Part shown: one piece after another, positions 35,006 through 47,173 of the stretch | How the letters are laid out: each line of letters starts with the position of its first letter | How positions within the stretch are numbered: the first letter of the stretch is position 1 | NCBI GenBank assembly: GCA_018806985.1 | Contig: JADANN010000148.1 | Location: 372,001-436,000, forward strand | Source of the DNA: Angiostrongylus vasorum | Taxonomy: Eukaryota > Nematoda > Chromadorea > Rhabditida > Metastrongylidae | DNA: 64,000 nucleotides | Reading direction: 5' to 3' | Made by a program: the position numbers and the translations under genes | The notes under the pieces: model-generated | Database searches by the model: none | What the model was told of the DNA's origin: nothing | The model's input: only the letters and a program-made list of their open reading frames with translations

Positions 35006-35094
35006 ATGAGTAGATATGAGCAAAGATATGCTGGTTTGACGTTGAAACGTGCAACAACTTCAGGACACGTGAGCGTTGAAATCAACACTTTTTC

Positions 35095-36320
35095 GTTTTG
35101 TTTCAAGCTTCTTTTGAAATGAGCGTTCTAAAATACTTATTGGTTTGATGTAATTTTTACCAATAAAATACTCTTTGTACCTTGCAATACTATATTTCAT
35201 TAGAAATCTGGTTATGTTTTTTTCCAACCATATCTTTACATTTTGTCAAAAGTTGAACTCTTTTTTACCAATTTTTGAGCTTTACAGCTTTAGATATCAA
35301 AAAACGAGTTTTCGTCAAATTTTCTTTTATAATATGAAACTCGACTGCAGTGCAGCAGAGACAGCTCGAAACACTAGTGAAGTTTGGCGTGAAGGTAGCG
35401 CTTGTGAATCAACGGTGCGAACATGGTTCCGGAAATTCCGATCTGGTGATTTCGACCTCGAAGATAAGGAAAGCCGTGCACGTCTCAGTGAACTTGACGA
35501 CGACGAACTGAAGGTACTAGTGGAAGCGAACATGCGAACATCTGTTTCAAAGCTTGCAGAAAAAGCTTGGCATAAGCACAGGAGCAGTTCCTATTCACTT
35601 GAGTCACATATGAAGGGTAAAAAATCGACAAGTGAGTACCACACAAATTAAACGATAATCAAGAATATGGCAGTTTTAAAGTGCCGTCTGCTCTTATCCT
35701 TCGCAACAAAAAACGACCCTTTTCTTGATCGAATTGTGACGTACGATGAGAAGTGGATTCTGTAAGAAACCGGCGACGTTCAGCTCAATGGTTGAATTGC
35801 GGTCAGGTTCCACAACACTTCCCAAGGTCGAAAGTGCACCAAAAAAGGATATGGTGACTCTTTGTGTTCTGCAGCCGGGCTCATTCATCACAGTTTTTTG
35901 AATCCGGGCGAAACGATTACGGCAGCGAAGTATTGCCAACAAATCGGCGAAATGCAGCGTAAATTCCAACAACAACGACCGGCATTAGTCAACAGAAAAG
36001 GATCAGTCGTCTTTGCCTCATCTGCCATATTCATCAAACCGCTCGCCTACCGACTATCACTTCCTCAAGCACCTTGACAACTTCTTGTGCGAGAAATGCT
36101 TAACCAACCACGATGACGCAAAAAATGCCTTTGACGAATTCATCGCTTCCAGAACTTTAGAATTTTATGCAACTGGAACAAACAAACTTGTTCCTTGTTT
36201 AAAATAAGCGTGAATTGAAATGATTTTTTGTATCGATTAATAAAGTTTTCTTTGAAACAAGTTATGACAGCTTGAATAATGCAGTTGAAAACGCTCATTT
36301 ATTTCTGAACAACCCAATAC
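35095..36320 (+). mobile_element. mariner-family transposon with both ends
   Basis: The 3' terminal repeat lies at 36290-36318 (AACGCTCATTTATTTCTGAA, then CAACCCA). A diverged 5' counterpart lies at about 35105-35132 (CTTTTGAAATGAGCGTT). Between them is a broken transposase. The 3' non-coding block with GATTAATAAAG matches the copy ending at 10.25 kb. Confidence 0.8.
35290..36207 (+). pseudogene. mariner transposase with internal deletion
   Basis: The DNA-binding region reads well in one frame to about 35560 (SEVWREGSACESTVRTWFRK, DLEDKESRAR, DDELKVLVEANMRTSVSKLA). The first catalytic Asp is present (IVTYDEKWIL) but a stop follows directly. Later pieces (SFLNPGETITAAKYC, PALVNRKGSVV) then jump straight to LPHLPYSSNRSPTDYHF. 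The segment that would hold the second catalytic Asp (the usual HDNARPH box) is deleted at about 36008. Confidence 0.8.
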
Positions 36321-36371
36321 GAAAACGTGATTTTACGCATGCTTAGCCTTTATTTCCTGCCTACATTTTTA

Positions 36372-36580
36372 TGGCAAGGTATTGTGTGAAACACGACCAC
36401 AATGATGCTCAGATAAGAACAGAACTCGGAATCCCAGGTGAGCTTTGAAGCTGAGAGAAAGACAAAGCAAGGGCCTTGGTGGGGCTGTGAATAAGAACCC
36501 CCCTGAAAGAGTAGTCGCGCGTTCAAAGATCGGATAACGTTCCGAGTTTTGCCAGTATTTCAGCATCGCTTTATTCTGCC
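36372..36580. repeat. Family F inverted-repeat element, short copy
   Basis: Left end CACGACCACAATGATGCTCA at 36390-36409 with CAGAACTCGGAA. Right end reads GTTCCGAGTTTTGCCAG and TTTCAGCATCGC (36539-36570), the inverse of the left end. The two ends flank an AGAGAAAGACAAAGCAAGG block. Confidence 0.6.
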
Positions 36581-36584
36581 AGTG

Positions 36585-38425
36585 TTTTCAGACGGTCTGG
36601 GTTCCCAAGATGAGCATTAAGTTCAGCAAAAGTCTTTTTCTATTTTCAATAATGCCCGTGTAATTTCGAATGATACAAAGTAAACTTAGACACCATTTCA
36701 TTAACATAAGTGGGACACGTCTACTGATTTCAATGCAAGTATTACAGTGGGAAGATTAGACAATATGTTAACTGCATTGGTGAATGTATGAAATTTTCTC
36801 GAGGTTGCTTGTTTTATAACAAAAGCTTCTTCTCCAAGATGTTTTGTGTAAAGCTGGTAGCTTTCCAAGGCATCAATGAAGAAGTGCTTTAGTGACAACG
36901 CACTGGTTAAGCAATGTTGAAAAGTGTGTTGAGTTCAATGCGTAGCAGCCGCGGACAAAGTTTTGCGTGATCACGAGCGGAAGAAGGAAATTCGAAAAAA
37001 ATACCAGACTAGCCAATTTATCACAGTTTGCTTTCGAGGGTAGTGCTTATGGGCAAAAACAGCAGTGACAAACATAGCATGAACGATGTGGTTCCTACCA
37101 GATTATGACAAGTAGCACAAAAAACGACCGATCTTTGTTTGGAAGCAAAGAGGTCATAAGACCAAGATGAATTAGGCTTCTGAAAAAGTAGTATGATGAA
37201 GAACAGCGAGAATAAAGCTCCAAGCGTAGAAACCTCTTTCGTAAATGGAACTCGATATTAGAAACTTGTTAGATTTAAAAGTTCTTCTACAACGAAAAAC
37301 GCATTTGGTAGCCGGCGTTTACCAGGAAGAAGGCTTATTCTGCATTTAGAAATACATAAAGAATTTTTTTCCCGAGTAAGTTCATACACCAGCAACCTAA
37401 CTGGTAATGTACTACTGTTTCAATAGACAGGCTTAACAATTATGGGAGGAAGCAGAAAATAAGCTGAAAAACACTTCCAGACACTAACAGTAATATGTTG
37501 TTGTGATCAGTCATAGTAACACAAACAGCATCCATGCCATTCATTACAATAGAGAGGTAGGGTGAAGTCCTGCCTACAACCCTACTATGTTTACATCATC
37601 TCAATTCCTCTTATTATTGAAAAACTGCCCTGTATTTTCGAAAAACTAGGACGTTGCTGAATTACAATTTCACCTCGGGAGCGCTGAAGACACGTCAGCA
37701 AGAAAACGGCATAGGATTAGATCCAAGCTCACTTACTCGATTTCTGCTTTTAGCTGTTTGACAGAAAAGAAAGGATATTCTAGGTTATTATCCACTAGAA
37801 ATATGTTAACTAGTACCTAAGGATGGGCTTTACACTCCATTTGCTAGTTAATCTATACAAAAAGACAATCAGTAGCTTTGATGATTTCCTGGAAACTATT
37901 CCATGAGACTGAAATAACCGCCTTCCAAAATCCACAGTGATAGCTGATAAGAGCAAAGTAAGGAAGTCAAACAACAAGAAATGTGTCTGTAGATACCAAC
38001 GCTGGAACATGTCTAGGAAAGTAAAACGTATATGTGTCGTACTCATAGTGAATCGATGAAAAGACACATTGACGAGAAATTGACATGAGAACTCGTTGCA
38101 AAACACCTCTAAAACGATTCGATTTCCTATTGATACTACAGGACTTCAAACTGGTAGATCCCGCAAATATAGTCGACTTAGAGTATGAGTCATTCGGCGC
38201 TCTTGTGAAGTTCGTTACCTCCTTCCCAGTCTGTGGAAAATTGGGTATGCGCTTGCACGCGCACAGCTTCAGGACCTCCAAAAAAGAGTGATTGCCATAA
38301 CTACATTGTTATGAGAATAAGTAAATGGTTTCTCTACAGCACAGCAAGTTTCGCCGTCATCCTTATTTTTTCAGGGAAGCACTGTCGATTTTCTTCGACT
38401 GGCACATGTATTTAAACTAACTGTG
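36585..38425. other. No gene recognised
   Basis: Several short frames, none with a motif. No repeat family was assigned. Confidence 0.45.
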
Positions 38426-38480
38426 GAACTGTTTGCAAATACTATTTTGTTCGCTAATCCTATTTTTGAAGGCAGAAGCA

Positions 38481-38572
38481 GACGTCGTTTGCGCTACCAT
38501 GAAGTCAAGACGTCGTTTGCGCAGCACCATGGAAGTCAAGACGTCGTTTGCGCAAGCACCATGGAAAGTCGA
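38481..38572 (+). repeat. Minisatellite, three units of 28-33 bp
   Basis: Units start at 38481, 38509 and 38540, each opening GACGTCGTTTGCGC and closing with a CCATG-GAA-GTC block. The lengths differ (28, 31, 33) by small insertions. Confidence 0.85.
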
Positions 38573-38649
38573 GCATATTACGAATTATCCAAAGCGTAAT
38601 CTTTTATATTTCATTTGTTGCCCATTCTTTTTTCATTTTAGGGTTTGAT

Positions 38650-39105
38650 TTGAAGTATAACCACAGTAATGCTGAGATATGAGCAAAACTTTGACCCTCA
38701 TTTGGGCCCTGGTCGAGTTTTTTGCAGGATTCCCGAGCCCACATTTTCTCCACCATGCCAATCAAGGCGCTTGCTTTGCTATTTTCTTAGCCACTTTTAA
38801 CAAATTTTCAATGCCAATTTGTGGTTTCCAGACCAATAATTCAGTGCCTTTCTTCATGAGCAAATACGAGGTTATTACAGCTTTTATTGTAACACAATAG
38901 CCCACTTTTGAGCGGTTACGCCTTCTAAAAAGGCTGGAAACGTCACATTGTTGACATCTCGCTGACAAAAAACTTGCTGAGAGAAAGGCAAAGCAACCTT
39001 CAATTGGTCCTGTGGATAGCATTTGTGTCCGTGTAAAAGCTACACGTGGCTCCCATCTGAGGTTTCAAGTTTGCTCATGTCTCTGCATTATTGGGGTTAT
39101 CGGAA
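38650..39105. repeat. Family F inverted-repeat element
   Basis: The left arm (38655-38692, ACCACAGTAATGCTGAGATA) is inverted at 39061-39100 (GCTCATGTCTCTGCATTATT). The interior has the TTTTCTTAGCCA and TTTTCAATGCCA words seen in the 51.7 kb copy. Confidence 0.65.
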
Positions 39106-39109
39106 ACTC

Positions 39110-40960
39110 AATTTTCTATGGCTACCAGCTGCTGATGCTCCCTCACTGAAGGGCTTTAAACTGTGAGTTATGGGTTAAACAATGCATCAAGTGTTGGTAG
39201 GCTGTTTAGGATCGATCGGAGGCTATTATAAATTTGTATTACTTCCATATATACTCAGTTAGCCACATAGACGATTCGTCTTTACATCTCAGGTGGATGC
39301 TGCATTTCTTTAACTTAATTTTTTCATTTTGCAACCGCCATTTGTGAGAAAGTGCAGAGCCATGTTTGGGTTCCATATTGCATGAAGATCATTATTCCTC
39401 TCTTTTAAAATGCTAAATATTGATTGAGAGTATTCGCTTTTAAAATTCCGAGATAACTGTGGTAATACGTTCCCAATAGACTAAAAAACTTGATAATTAT
39501 CGCGACTAGGTTGCATCGGGTTACCTCAGTGCTTTGCGGCTACGGCACAGTGCAAACCACATGAAATTCATCTATATTTGAACCGACATGGTTGGATTCA
39601 CGGGAAACGAAAGCTGCATGTCGAATCGGTGGAAGACACGCAAAAAATGGGCTGAAAGTGCATTTGAGAAGTTTCATATCTTGTTCCGATTGTGGTCTAG
39701 GAGAACAGAACGGGTGTTTGCTGAGAAAACCTAGCCTCATGAGTGAGAACTGCGAGCTATTATAAAAAAATAACACAAACGAGGACTTCATGTAAAAACA
39801 TAAGTGCTTTCCCTGGCTGGCAATCACGCGGAAGACTCTGAGAAGCTGTACAATTCGGGACATGGAAAGTTTTTTTTCCATATGCTCGAGACACTCGTTT
39901 ATCAACGAGATTACAAGTGACGACGGAGACAGCTAGCCTCTGATTAACAGATGGGTAGAAATCGTAGGATGCGTGGAACCATTGTTGATATCGACAAATT
40001 CAGCACTGAAACCTTCGCAGTGGCTGCTAGTGTTCTTTTGCCTGCGACGAATAGGGCTGGTTTCATTTGTCACCTTTGTTTCTTTTTTTCTGAATGAGCG
40101 AAAGCGTCGCACAGTAGAGAAACTCCGAAGCGAAAATGGACAAAGACAACCTTGAAATGCAAATGTCTACCAGAATTTTAGTAGAGATTTTCGGAAAACG
40201 TTAATGGATGTTCGATTTGAGAAAGTGCTGGACGAAAAACACATAAAAGGAGTAACCGTAAGGAAAAATGGCACACACTAAATCGTTCTATGAGTCCAGT
40301 GAGACAGACAAGTCGAGTTCATGTTTTGGCAAGGAATCGCTTAGAATGAGAGCAACGGAATGCTACAGATGGACAGTTAAGCATCAGTAGCCTTGTACAT
40401 GAGGGAAAAATCAAAAACGCTTTCAGATTTCAGATGCGTTTTGCTATTAAACGAAAAAATGGTATGAGTGATTCGAAATAGGTTGACTGCAGCTGGTGGA
40501 TTTTCCGAATGACTAAGGACTAAGGAAACAAAGTGAAGAATCATGAAAAACACAGTTTTGAATAAACTTGTTTAAAAAGTGGTTGCCTTGCCTACAAAGA
40601 AAAGACTTCGTGAAGGTCTCATCATTCATGGTTTCAGCACGTTTTACTAGAATTCCACCAAATAGTGAACCGATTACATTCTGAGACTTATTTGCTCTCT
40701 GTGATAATGTGATGACGCAAATCGTTCTGAAAACTTCGAATAGTAACATTTGCGAGTTCCACCAACGTTCTCCTGGTCTTCATAATTAAATCTTCCCCTT
40801 CTTGGCATAGGATATGGGCATGGGACTGCTGCTGCGTTTCCGCTGTTGCCATTCCCACTTGACATTGTTATCAGAATACCTAGCAGCTTAGTTCGAAAAA
40901 TAGTGAGGTATTTTCTCATATTAACTCCTTCTGTGGAGTACGTCTTAATTTTTTTCACTG
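39110..40960. other. No gene recognised
   Basis: The 121-codon minus frame at 39540-39905 has no recognisable domain. No repeats were assigned. Confidence 0.45.
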
Positions 40961-40965
40961 CATGA

Positions 40966-41242
40966 TTAGAACGGAAACATGAAGAGCAGTAGTTAGAGGT
41001 GCCCTGTGGTGCCTACGTAGTCGTTGGTTCGAGCGTGCGCCCATGAGCTTATCAAGCCTTCCATCCCTTCGGAGTTGGCAGATTGGTACCAGACTTGTGT
41101 GGAGGATAACAGCACTGACTTGATACATCGGTAGCCACCAAAAGTCATTGAAGAGGGAAGATATGCATTCAGTCACGTCTAAAGATGATTCAGAAATTCC
41201 AATGAATAGCGTGCTTTTGGGACTGATCAATGCCAGAAGGGA
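40966..41242 (+). repeat. tRNA-derived SINE family B
   Basis: A-box-like AGAGCAGTAGT near 40983-40993 and a clear B box GGTTCGAGC at 41026-41034. The body includes CAAGCCTTCCATCCC, GCAGATTGGTACCAGACTTG and TGCATTCAGTCACGTC, and it ends ATCAATGCCAGAAGG. Confidence 0.75.
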
Positions 41243-41544
41243 CGTCATGCTTTGTCCGCAATATTAGAGCCAGAATTGCGTTAAAATACTGTTTTCGCAT
41301 TTCATTTTGCATTCTCAGGCTCACTTAAATGCGAATCCACTGTATGGAGATTGGAGGTTGATATTTCATTAGTAACAGCTTTGATGAAGAATGTGTTAGG
41401 CACCGAAGATATTTTTTACCGAAGCAAAGTATTGACTTAATTACTTTTGTAAATATAAGAAGGTGAGACTTGCATGTTTCGATGTATGAATTATAGAGGT
41501 ATGAGCTGTTGTGAAGCAACAATTCCCCGTTAATCCACTGTCTT

Positions 41545-41700
41545 TCTCCTGTAAGCAAACACGACGTCGGTACTACACAATTACTTAGCATACAATAGGT
41601 GACGTTTCGGAGGTCTCGCCTTCTTTGGAGCCTGAAAGGTCAAATTGACATGCAATCGCAGTCAAGGAGAAACCGCCGAAACGTCAGCTATTGTACGCTA
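41545..41700 (-). repeat. PLE 3' end fragment with a broken hammerhead motif
   Basis: The AGCAAACACGA word (41553-41563) and the GTGACGTTTCGG block (41600-41611) match PLE 3' ends. The core box on the minus strand is CCAAAGA instead of CTGANGA, so this motif (41597-41633) should not cleave. A second partial GCCGAAACGTCAGC copy lies in the opposite direction at 41675-41688. Confidence 0.5.
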
Positions 41701-42404
41701 ATAAATTCTATGATATACACCTGGTTTCTGCTTATCGAAGAAAAAACTGAATTATCAATCAGTGCCGAGGTTGATGGAATGTCGGTCTTGGGAACGCCCT
41801 GTTATTTTCACCTGCCAATTTTTTTGGCTCACTAGTTCTGAAACCGAATCGCATTGCACACTGCTGGCAACCAGCTCAGTTCCATATAAAGACCGGTATA
41901 GAGAAGTGATCTCGTCCAGCATTGATGAAATTGGAATACGTCCTCTTTTCTCTCTGCAGTTTCTTTAGCGGTTAAAATGCAAGTGTCACTGGGTGTAGTG
42001 TGAAAGAAATACGAGAAAAATGAAGAAACGGATCCATCTCTCGTGAAAGGACAGTGGCCAAGAATTTAATAATTTTTCGCGGCAAAATGACGGCAATTTG
42101 CAACATCTATGATACGGAGTATTGAAAAGAAACTCAACGTTAACTTGGTGTTTTATTGAGCCCATACGAAAAGCTTTGATTGATGATTATCTTTGCAAAG
42201 CTTGATTTAGTTCGAACAACGGCAAAGCATAACTCGCCTTTAATTGATAGACTTCGAAACGATTTTTCGTGAAGGAAGAAAAACGCAGTCAGATTCGTGC
42301 ATGGGAAATGCTACGATTTGAGGATCAACTGTCTTTTTCTATGGTTTTCTTCAAGGCTTGTCCTAGCGCGTTCTCAAGCTCTCGATGATAAAAATTCGCC
42401 GAAC

Positions 42405-43767
42405 TGTGATGATTAGATGGAGATTTGCCACTTTGTGACAGGGTCTCTTCGAGAACAGCTGAAAAGAATTCTGGAGTGGAAATGTACACGACTAAACACA
42501 TTTAAAACAAAGCGTTATTGCCGACAAGGAAGTCAGATAAACTCTCGAGACCATACAAGAAAAATTTTTTTCTTCTAATAAATAGCCCGTTAGCTCTTCA
42601 CAAATCTGCTACAACGATGGCTTTAAATACCACCTAAGCAAATCGGACAGATAGAAGGAAGGTGTAAGTTAGAAAAAATGTGTTGAAGTAGTTCTCGTTC
42701 GCTTGTAAAATACCGGGTCTTCGAAATTTGTCTATCAGTTCTTGACAAACGGTCATGTTTTACTTTCACAAACCCTCATCGTCCTCAAGGACTAAAGGAA
42801 ATGACCGGCACACGGTGGCGAAACCATTGATAAGACCTGTGTTGACTCCGCCCCAGGTACTACCTATTTAAACGTCTGTCATGCAATTATAGGTAGTCGT
42901 TTAGAATTAGATATAATATTTTTTTGCTTTTTTCGATAGTCTTCATGGTTGTTACTTTCCACAGATTTCCGCCACAATGGTTCCTATGTACCCCAAAAAA
43001 TGCTGATGCAGTTTCTCTTCTGCTCTTTGCCTCGTTGCGTCTTCTTTGCTACCTTAACATACGTTATCATAACTTTTTCTTTTCCACAGGAGCTTCACAT
43101 AAGGACACTGTACATGTTCGCTGAATTTTGTCAAAGTCTGGAATTCTTTCGTAATTTCAATGCTGTAATGTTCCACTGAAGGGCCGCCAGCAGACGCAAC
43201 ATCTTATCGGCGTCGCTTCGATGTTGACAGTTTCAAACAGCTATGCTGATCTATTACATTGAATATATTGATTCTTTTGTAACCTAAAAAACGAAATGCA
43301 TGTTGGTTTTGTGGTTAATTATGTACCCCTAAATGTGTTTCCCTTGGAGGATCAACATCGGATTTCAGATTTCCGTATTTCCCGATGATAGCATTTTTTT
43401 TTTGTTAAACAGACTCTTTAAACATATGAATTCATAATGAACCTGATATGAATGACTTCATGACAGCAATAAATGTCAGCGGCAATTTCAAAGACGTCAT
43501 TGCTTTGCTGATGTTTTTTAGCAAGGAGAAACAAATGACCCACACTTTCTTTAGTTTGTGTAGAATTGGCTTAAAACAGCGTATAAGGATCACAATAACC
43601 TTGTGATGAGAAAAGACATAGGTGTTTCAATGAAAGGCACTTTGGTAATATATTCAGTACGACGAAACTCCATTATTGCAAGTGTCCATTGCAGAACTTC
43701 TCATAATCCTGTGATTTAGACAAATCATATTCTGTCTGTAGACCTTCACCTTACTCATCGCTCTCAG
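42405..43767 (+). promoter_or_regulatory. Duplicated upstream region of the first collagen gene
   Basis: This stretch has recognisable counterparts upstream of the second collagen (46286-48035). It includes GATTAGATGG at the left edge, AAAAAATGTG with TGAAGTA (about 42676-42690), TTGACAAAC, and the best conserved block at 42841-42900. That block (TGTTGACTCCGCCC, then AGGTACTACCTATTTAAACG) contains a TATA-like TATTTAAA and an inverted word TACCTAT/ATAGGTA. Its survival in both copies suggests it is the promoter or another control element. Just before the ATG, CTGTAG/ACC at about 43736-43743 and CTCTCAG/ATG are splice-acceptor-like, which would suit spliced-leader trans-splicing. Confidence 0.45.
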
Positions 43768-45592
43768 ATGTCATCTGACGACCCAAAGGCGGTGGCAGGC
43801 GGGGTCGCGTCATTCCGAAAATTGGCATTCTTCGGTGAGCCACAGCGAGCTTTCATTTGGGTGTCGAATTATTTGAACAAACGGTTAATATCTTTTTTTT
43901 CTCTTAAGGAATCGCAATCTCAACTGTTGCCACATTGACAGCCATTATCGCTGTCCCAATGCTCTACAACTACATGCAGCACGTGCAGTCTTACCTTCAG
44001 AGCGAAGTATGGAAAACTTGGAAAGAGTTACAACATTAGGGTTGATTAAGCGTCCAAATTTAGGTTGAATTTTTGTCGACATCGCACTGATGGTCTCTGG
44101 GATGAGTATGGCCGGGTTAGTTGGTAATTATATTTATGATAATTGGCAGCCAAATTGTAAAATCTATATATATATATATATATATATATATCCATATATA
44201 TTATATACAACATGACAATGCGTTAACTAAATTGCCAAAACCTTGTCCAGCTTAAGAATTCGCGTAAGCGTCACATAAACCACTATTCAATATCTGAAGG
44301 CAACAGGTTGTAATGTTTTTTGATTATTCAAGTCTCTTTTCCTTCCAACGGTTTACCGCCTCATCGTCGCTGGGAGGTGTTCCTGGGTGTCGGACTGCGC
44401 TGTACATTGGGTGACTCATCCCCTGGTATGGCCTCCCAAGCTGAGAAGGAGTCCGGCGTTTCCATCAGGAAGCTTAGCTAAGAGTAAGCCAATACCAGGA
44501 TCCACCACCGTCCTGGTATCAAAGTCGCATGAGGTGGTGAAGATCAGCGGCACACTTTGCCCAGGCTGACCTCGGGATTCCAGGAAACCACAGTGGCTTA
44601 ACCAGCAAATCTCCGGAAAATGGTGATTGTGCTGGGCCCCGCACAACTAGTGATGACGGGCCGTTCAAGTTCAAGTATCAAGTAAAAGTCTGTTTTTACA
44701 AAATGCAAATTGTTCTGGACTAGTTTTCTGCAAATGAATACTAGTCGGTGTAGTTGTGTTTAAAATAAGAATCCCAGCTAGCAACTAGTAAACTGTAAGA
44801 ACTTTCTTTTTTCAGTTTGAGCGTCTCAAAGGCGTAGACGAGCGTACGAAAAGGTCAGTTCAGGACAGAAGTAAAGACGTAACGAGAGAAAGGAAGAGCC
44901 AACGTCGTGCAGTCGTTCAGAAAGCTTTAAACGACAACGGTAGACATGTAGCACAAGGCCAAGCTCCAGTCGACGTTCCTGTCAATGCGGTCGGATTAAC
45001 GGAGTGTTGCTCTTGTGGAATTGGAGACGCAGGTCCACCAGGACTTCCTGGACCTGATGGAGAACCAGGAAAAGACGGAGAACCAGGTACTGACGGAACT
45101 CCTGGGAAAAGCGCTCCTCCAGCTACAACTCCATCTCCCGCTGACTTTTGCTTCGACTGTCCACCAGCTCCGCCTGGTGAACCCGGACAGCCCGGACCAC
45201 CTGGGCCACCTGGACCCCCTGGCGAACCCGGACCGGACGGCGTGCCATATATCCGCGGAATTCCTGGGCCACCTGGAGAGCCTGGACCTATGGGGGAAAA
45301 CGGGTTACCCGGAGAACCTGGTGAACCTGGAGCACCAGGTCAGAGCCTAGAAGCGGTCGGAATGCCCGGACCTCCCGGACCGCCTGGCCCAGAGGGACAT
45401 CCTGGCGAATCTGGAAGACCAGGAGCCCCTGGCACCTCAATTCCAGGACCTCCTGGACCTCCGGGAGACTCCGGCCTTGCTGGAGAACCTGGAAAACCTG
45501 GCGATCCTGGACCACCTGGACCCCCAGGACCTCCTGGGGATCCAGGAAGCTGCGACCATTGCCCTCCACCGCGCACAGCTCCAGGATATTAA
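43768..45592 (+). CDS. Cuticle collagen, first of a tandem pair (one-base frame break)
   Basis: A nematode cuticle collagen. Exons are 43768-43834, 43909-44006, 44064-44115 and 44816-45592, all with GT-AG introns. The expected protein is about 330 residues. It has a short N-terminus and a hydrophobic anchor at about 24-45 (Pfam-type nematode cuticle collagen N-terminal domain). A processing site R-T-K-R follows at 82-85, and the ECCSC cluster starts at 135. Next come a first Gly-X-Y block, FCFDC at 183-187, and long interrupted Gly-X-Y blocks. The C-terminus is [13 protein letters not shown]. Such chains trimerise, are secreted by the hypodermis and become tyrosine-crosslinked in the cuticle. 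Exon 3 is 52 nt where the paralogue has 51: a T run of five (44070-44074) replaces four and breaks the frame. Everything downstream stays open, so a sequencing error is likelier than a dead gene. Intron 3 (700 bp) holds a TA repeat and a family A repeat. I cannot assign a numbered col ortholog. Confidence 0.9.
44165..44206 (+). repeat. (TA)n microsatellite in collagen intron 3
   Basis: An alternating TA run of about 27 bp plus a shorter run after a CC interruption. It is absent from the matching intron of the second collagen gene. Confidence 0.9.
44345..44684 (+). repeat. Family A interspersed repeat, copy 5 (intronic)
   Basis: Inserted in intron 3 of the first collagen in the same orientation as the gene. 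It is missing from the paralogous intron (48414-48672), so it arrived after the duplication. It runs from CCAACGGTTTACCGCCTC to GATGACGGGCCGTTCAAG. Confidence 0.8.
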
Positions 45593-45844
45593 GCTGCAAA
45601 CTGAGTTGGATATGCTGCTTCTTTCTTCCATTATTGGTCTTGTACTTGCTAGACAACGTATAGTTTTGGACTTCGCGATTTGCACAATGCGTAAAGCTCT
45701 CTTTGAGATTTGGATAATTTGGCCTTAGATCCTAGCACGCTGGGATTGATCTCTCGTACTGGGGTGTGTCTTTATAACGAACTTTCGTATACGTAATATA
45801 GAATGACATTTGTGTTTGTTGTTAGGTATTAATGAGTACTTAGC

Positions 45845-45850
45845 AATAAA
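45845..45850 (+). terminator. Poly(A) signal AATAAA of the first collagen
   Basis: AATAAA lies about 250 bp after the stop codon. The equivalent hexamer is found at the same relative place in the paralogue, and the 3' untranslated regions align (shared CCTAGCACGCTGGGAT and TCTTTATAACGAACTTTC). Confidence 0.7.
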
Positions 45851-46739
45851 CTTTTCCATGCAGTTCTGTGTGTACATGATCTAACCACTTTTCGTAGTCT
45901 CACAGTTTACTCTCCGGAAAACCTATGCATATCCAAATTCAAATTTATTCTCCCAGAGTTATATTATAGGAAAGTCCCAATTTTTTCTTCTAAGGCAGAA
46001 TGTCAAGTCTATCGCCTTAAAAAAAAGCAATAACCACTGTGTTCAATGAATGCTTCAAACGTTTTCTTGTTCTTCAAGGAATCTTTTCAAACTATAAGCC
46101 GATGAAACTGCAGTTTGTAAATTTTCTTCGTAGACCGAGCACTCTAAGAAGATAACCAATTTTGATAAAATAGCTTGTGCACACAGTAATTACAAAAGCA
46201 CATACAAAAGCTAGACTTTCTGTGGTTTACCTTAAATACAGTAGCGTTTTGGCGTTTTGAAGTTCTTCATACTAAAGTTCTCTCCACTGTGGATTAGATG
46301 GACGGTTAGTACCCTCTGAAGAGAATTATTTGAGAGCCGAATAAAATCTTGGAGTGCGAAAAAGTGCGATGGGGGGATAAAATTAAGAATATATCCAACA
46401 AGGAAATTTGGAAGAATCTGGAAAACTGATGAACCCCCCAGAGAGATTTGTATGGTCCTCCAGAAAATCCGCGTTTTGTAGGTAGTCAGATCACTAATCC
46501 CTTATGCATCTGCTGTTTCAAACAATACTAAATAGTGCCTAGGGAGACTACGTAGATGGAAAAAGGATGCAAGTGAGAAAAAATGTGCTGAAGTAATTCT
46601 CATTCACCTGAGTAATATCGACGCTCTGAAACCTACTCATCAATACTTGACAAACAGTTGGGTTTAAAAAAAACACTGATGACAAAAAAGTCGAAACGAA
46701 GGATACGCATCGTGTGGTGCTCGATAACATGTCAGCCCT

Positions 46740-46865
46740 GGAAAGGGTAATAACGAGGTTCGATCTCCGCCGCAGACACCTGCGGTTCAAAGTTTTGCAA
46801 TTACCTCAGCATCATTGCGGTTGTATTTCACATCATAGCCTGCGATAAAAAGAGAATATGTCGTA
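46740..46865 (+). repeat. Family F right-end fragment
   Basis: ACCTCAGCATCATTGCGGTT at 46804-46823 followed by GTATTTCACATCAT is the family's right terminus. A B-box-like GGTTCGATCTCC lies at 46758-46769. Confidence 0.55.
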
Positions 46866-47173
46866 AATAAAAAGTGATTACATTAAGTTAGGTTTTACTT
46901 TTAATCCCTCTTTACTTTTCTTATTCTCTCTCATATCTCAAATCCTTACTGTCCTCAAAGGTTAAAGGAAGAAACTGGCACAAACTGGCGAAACCTGTGT
47001 TGACTCCGCCCCCAGGTACTACCTATTTAAACGTGTGTCACCCAGATATAAGTAGTCGTCTTGTACTAAGTCTGATGTTCCACCTTTTTCTATACTCTTC
47101 ATAGGTGAAACTTCTCAACGTTATCCCCCGTATTGCTCCCTTTATTTACTATTTTACATGATCTGTCATCCCT

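Noticed and set aside
38481..38572. CRISPR-like array
   Set aside because: Three tandem units without separate unique spacers, in a eukaryotic genome.
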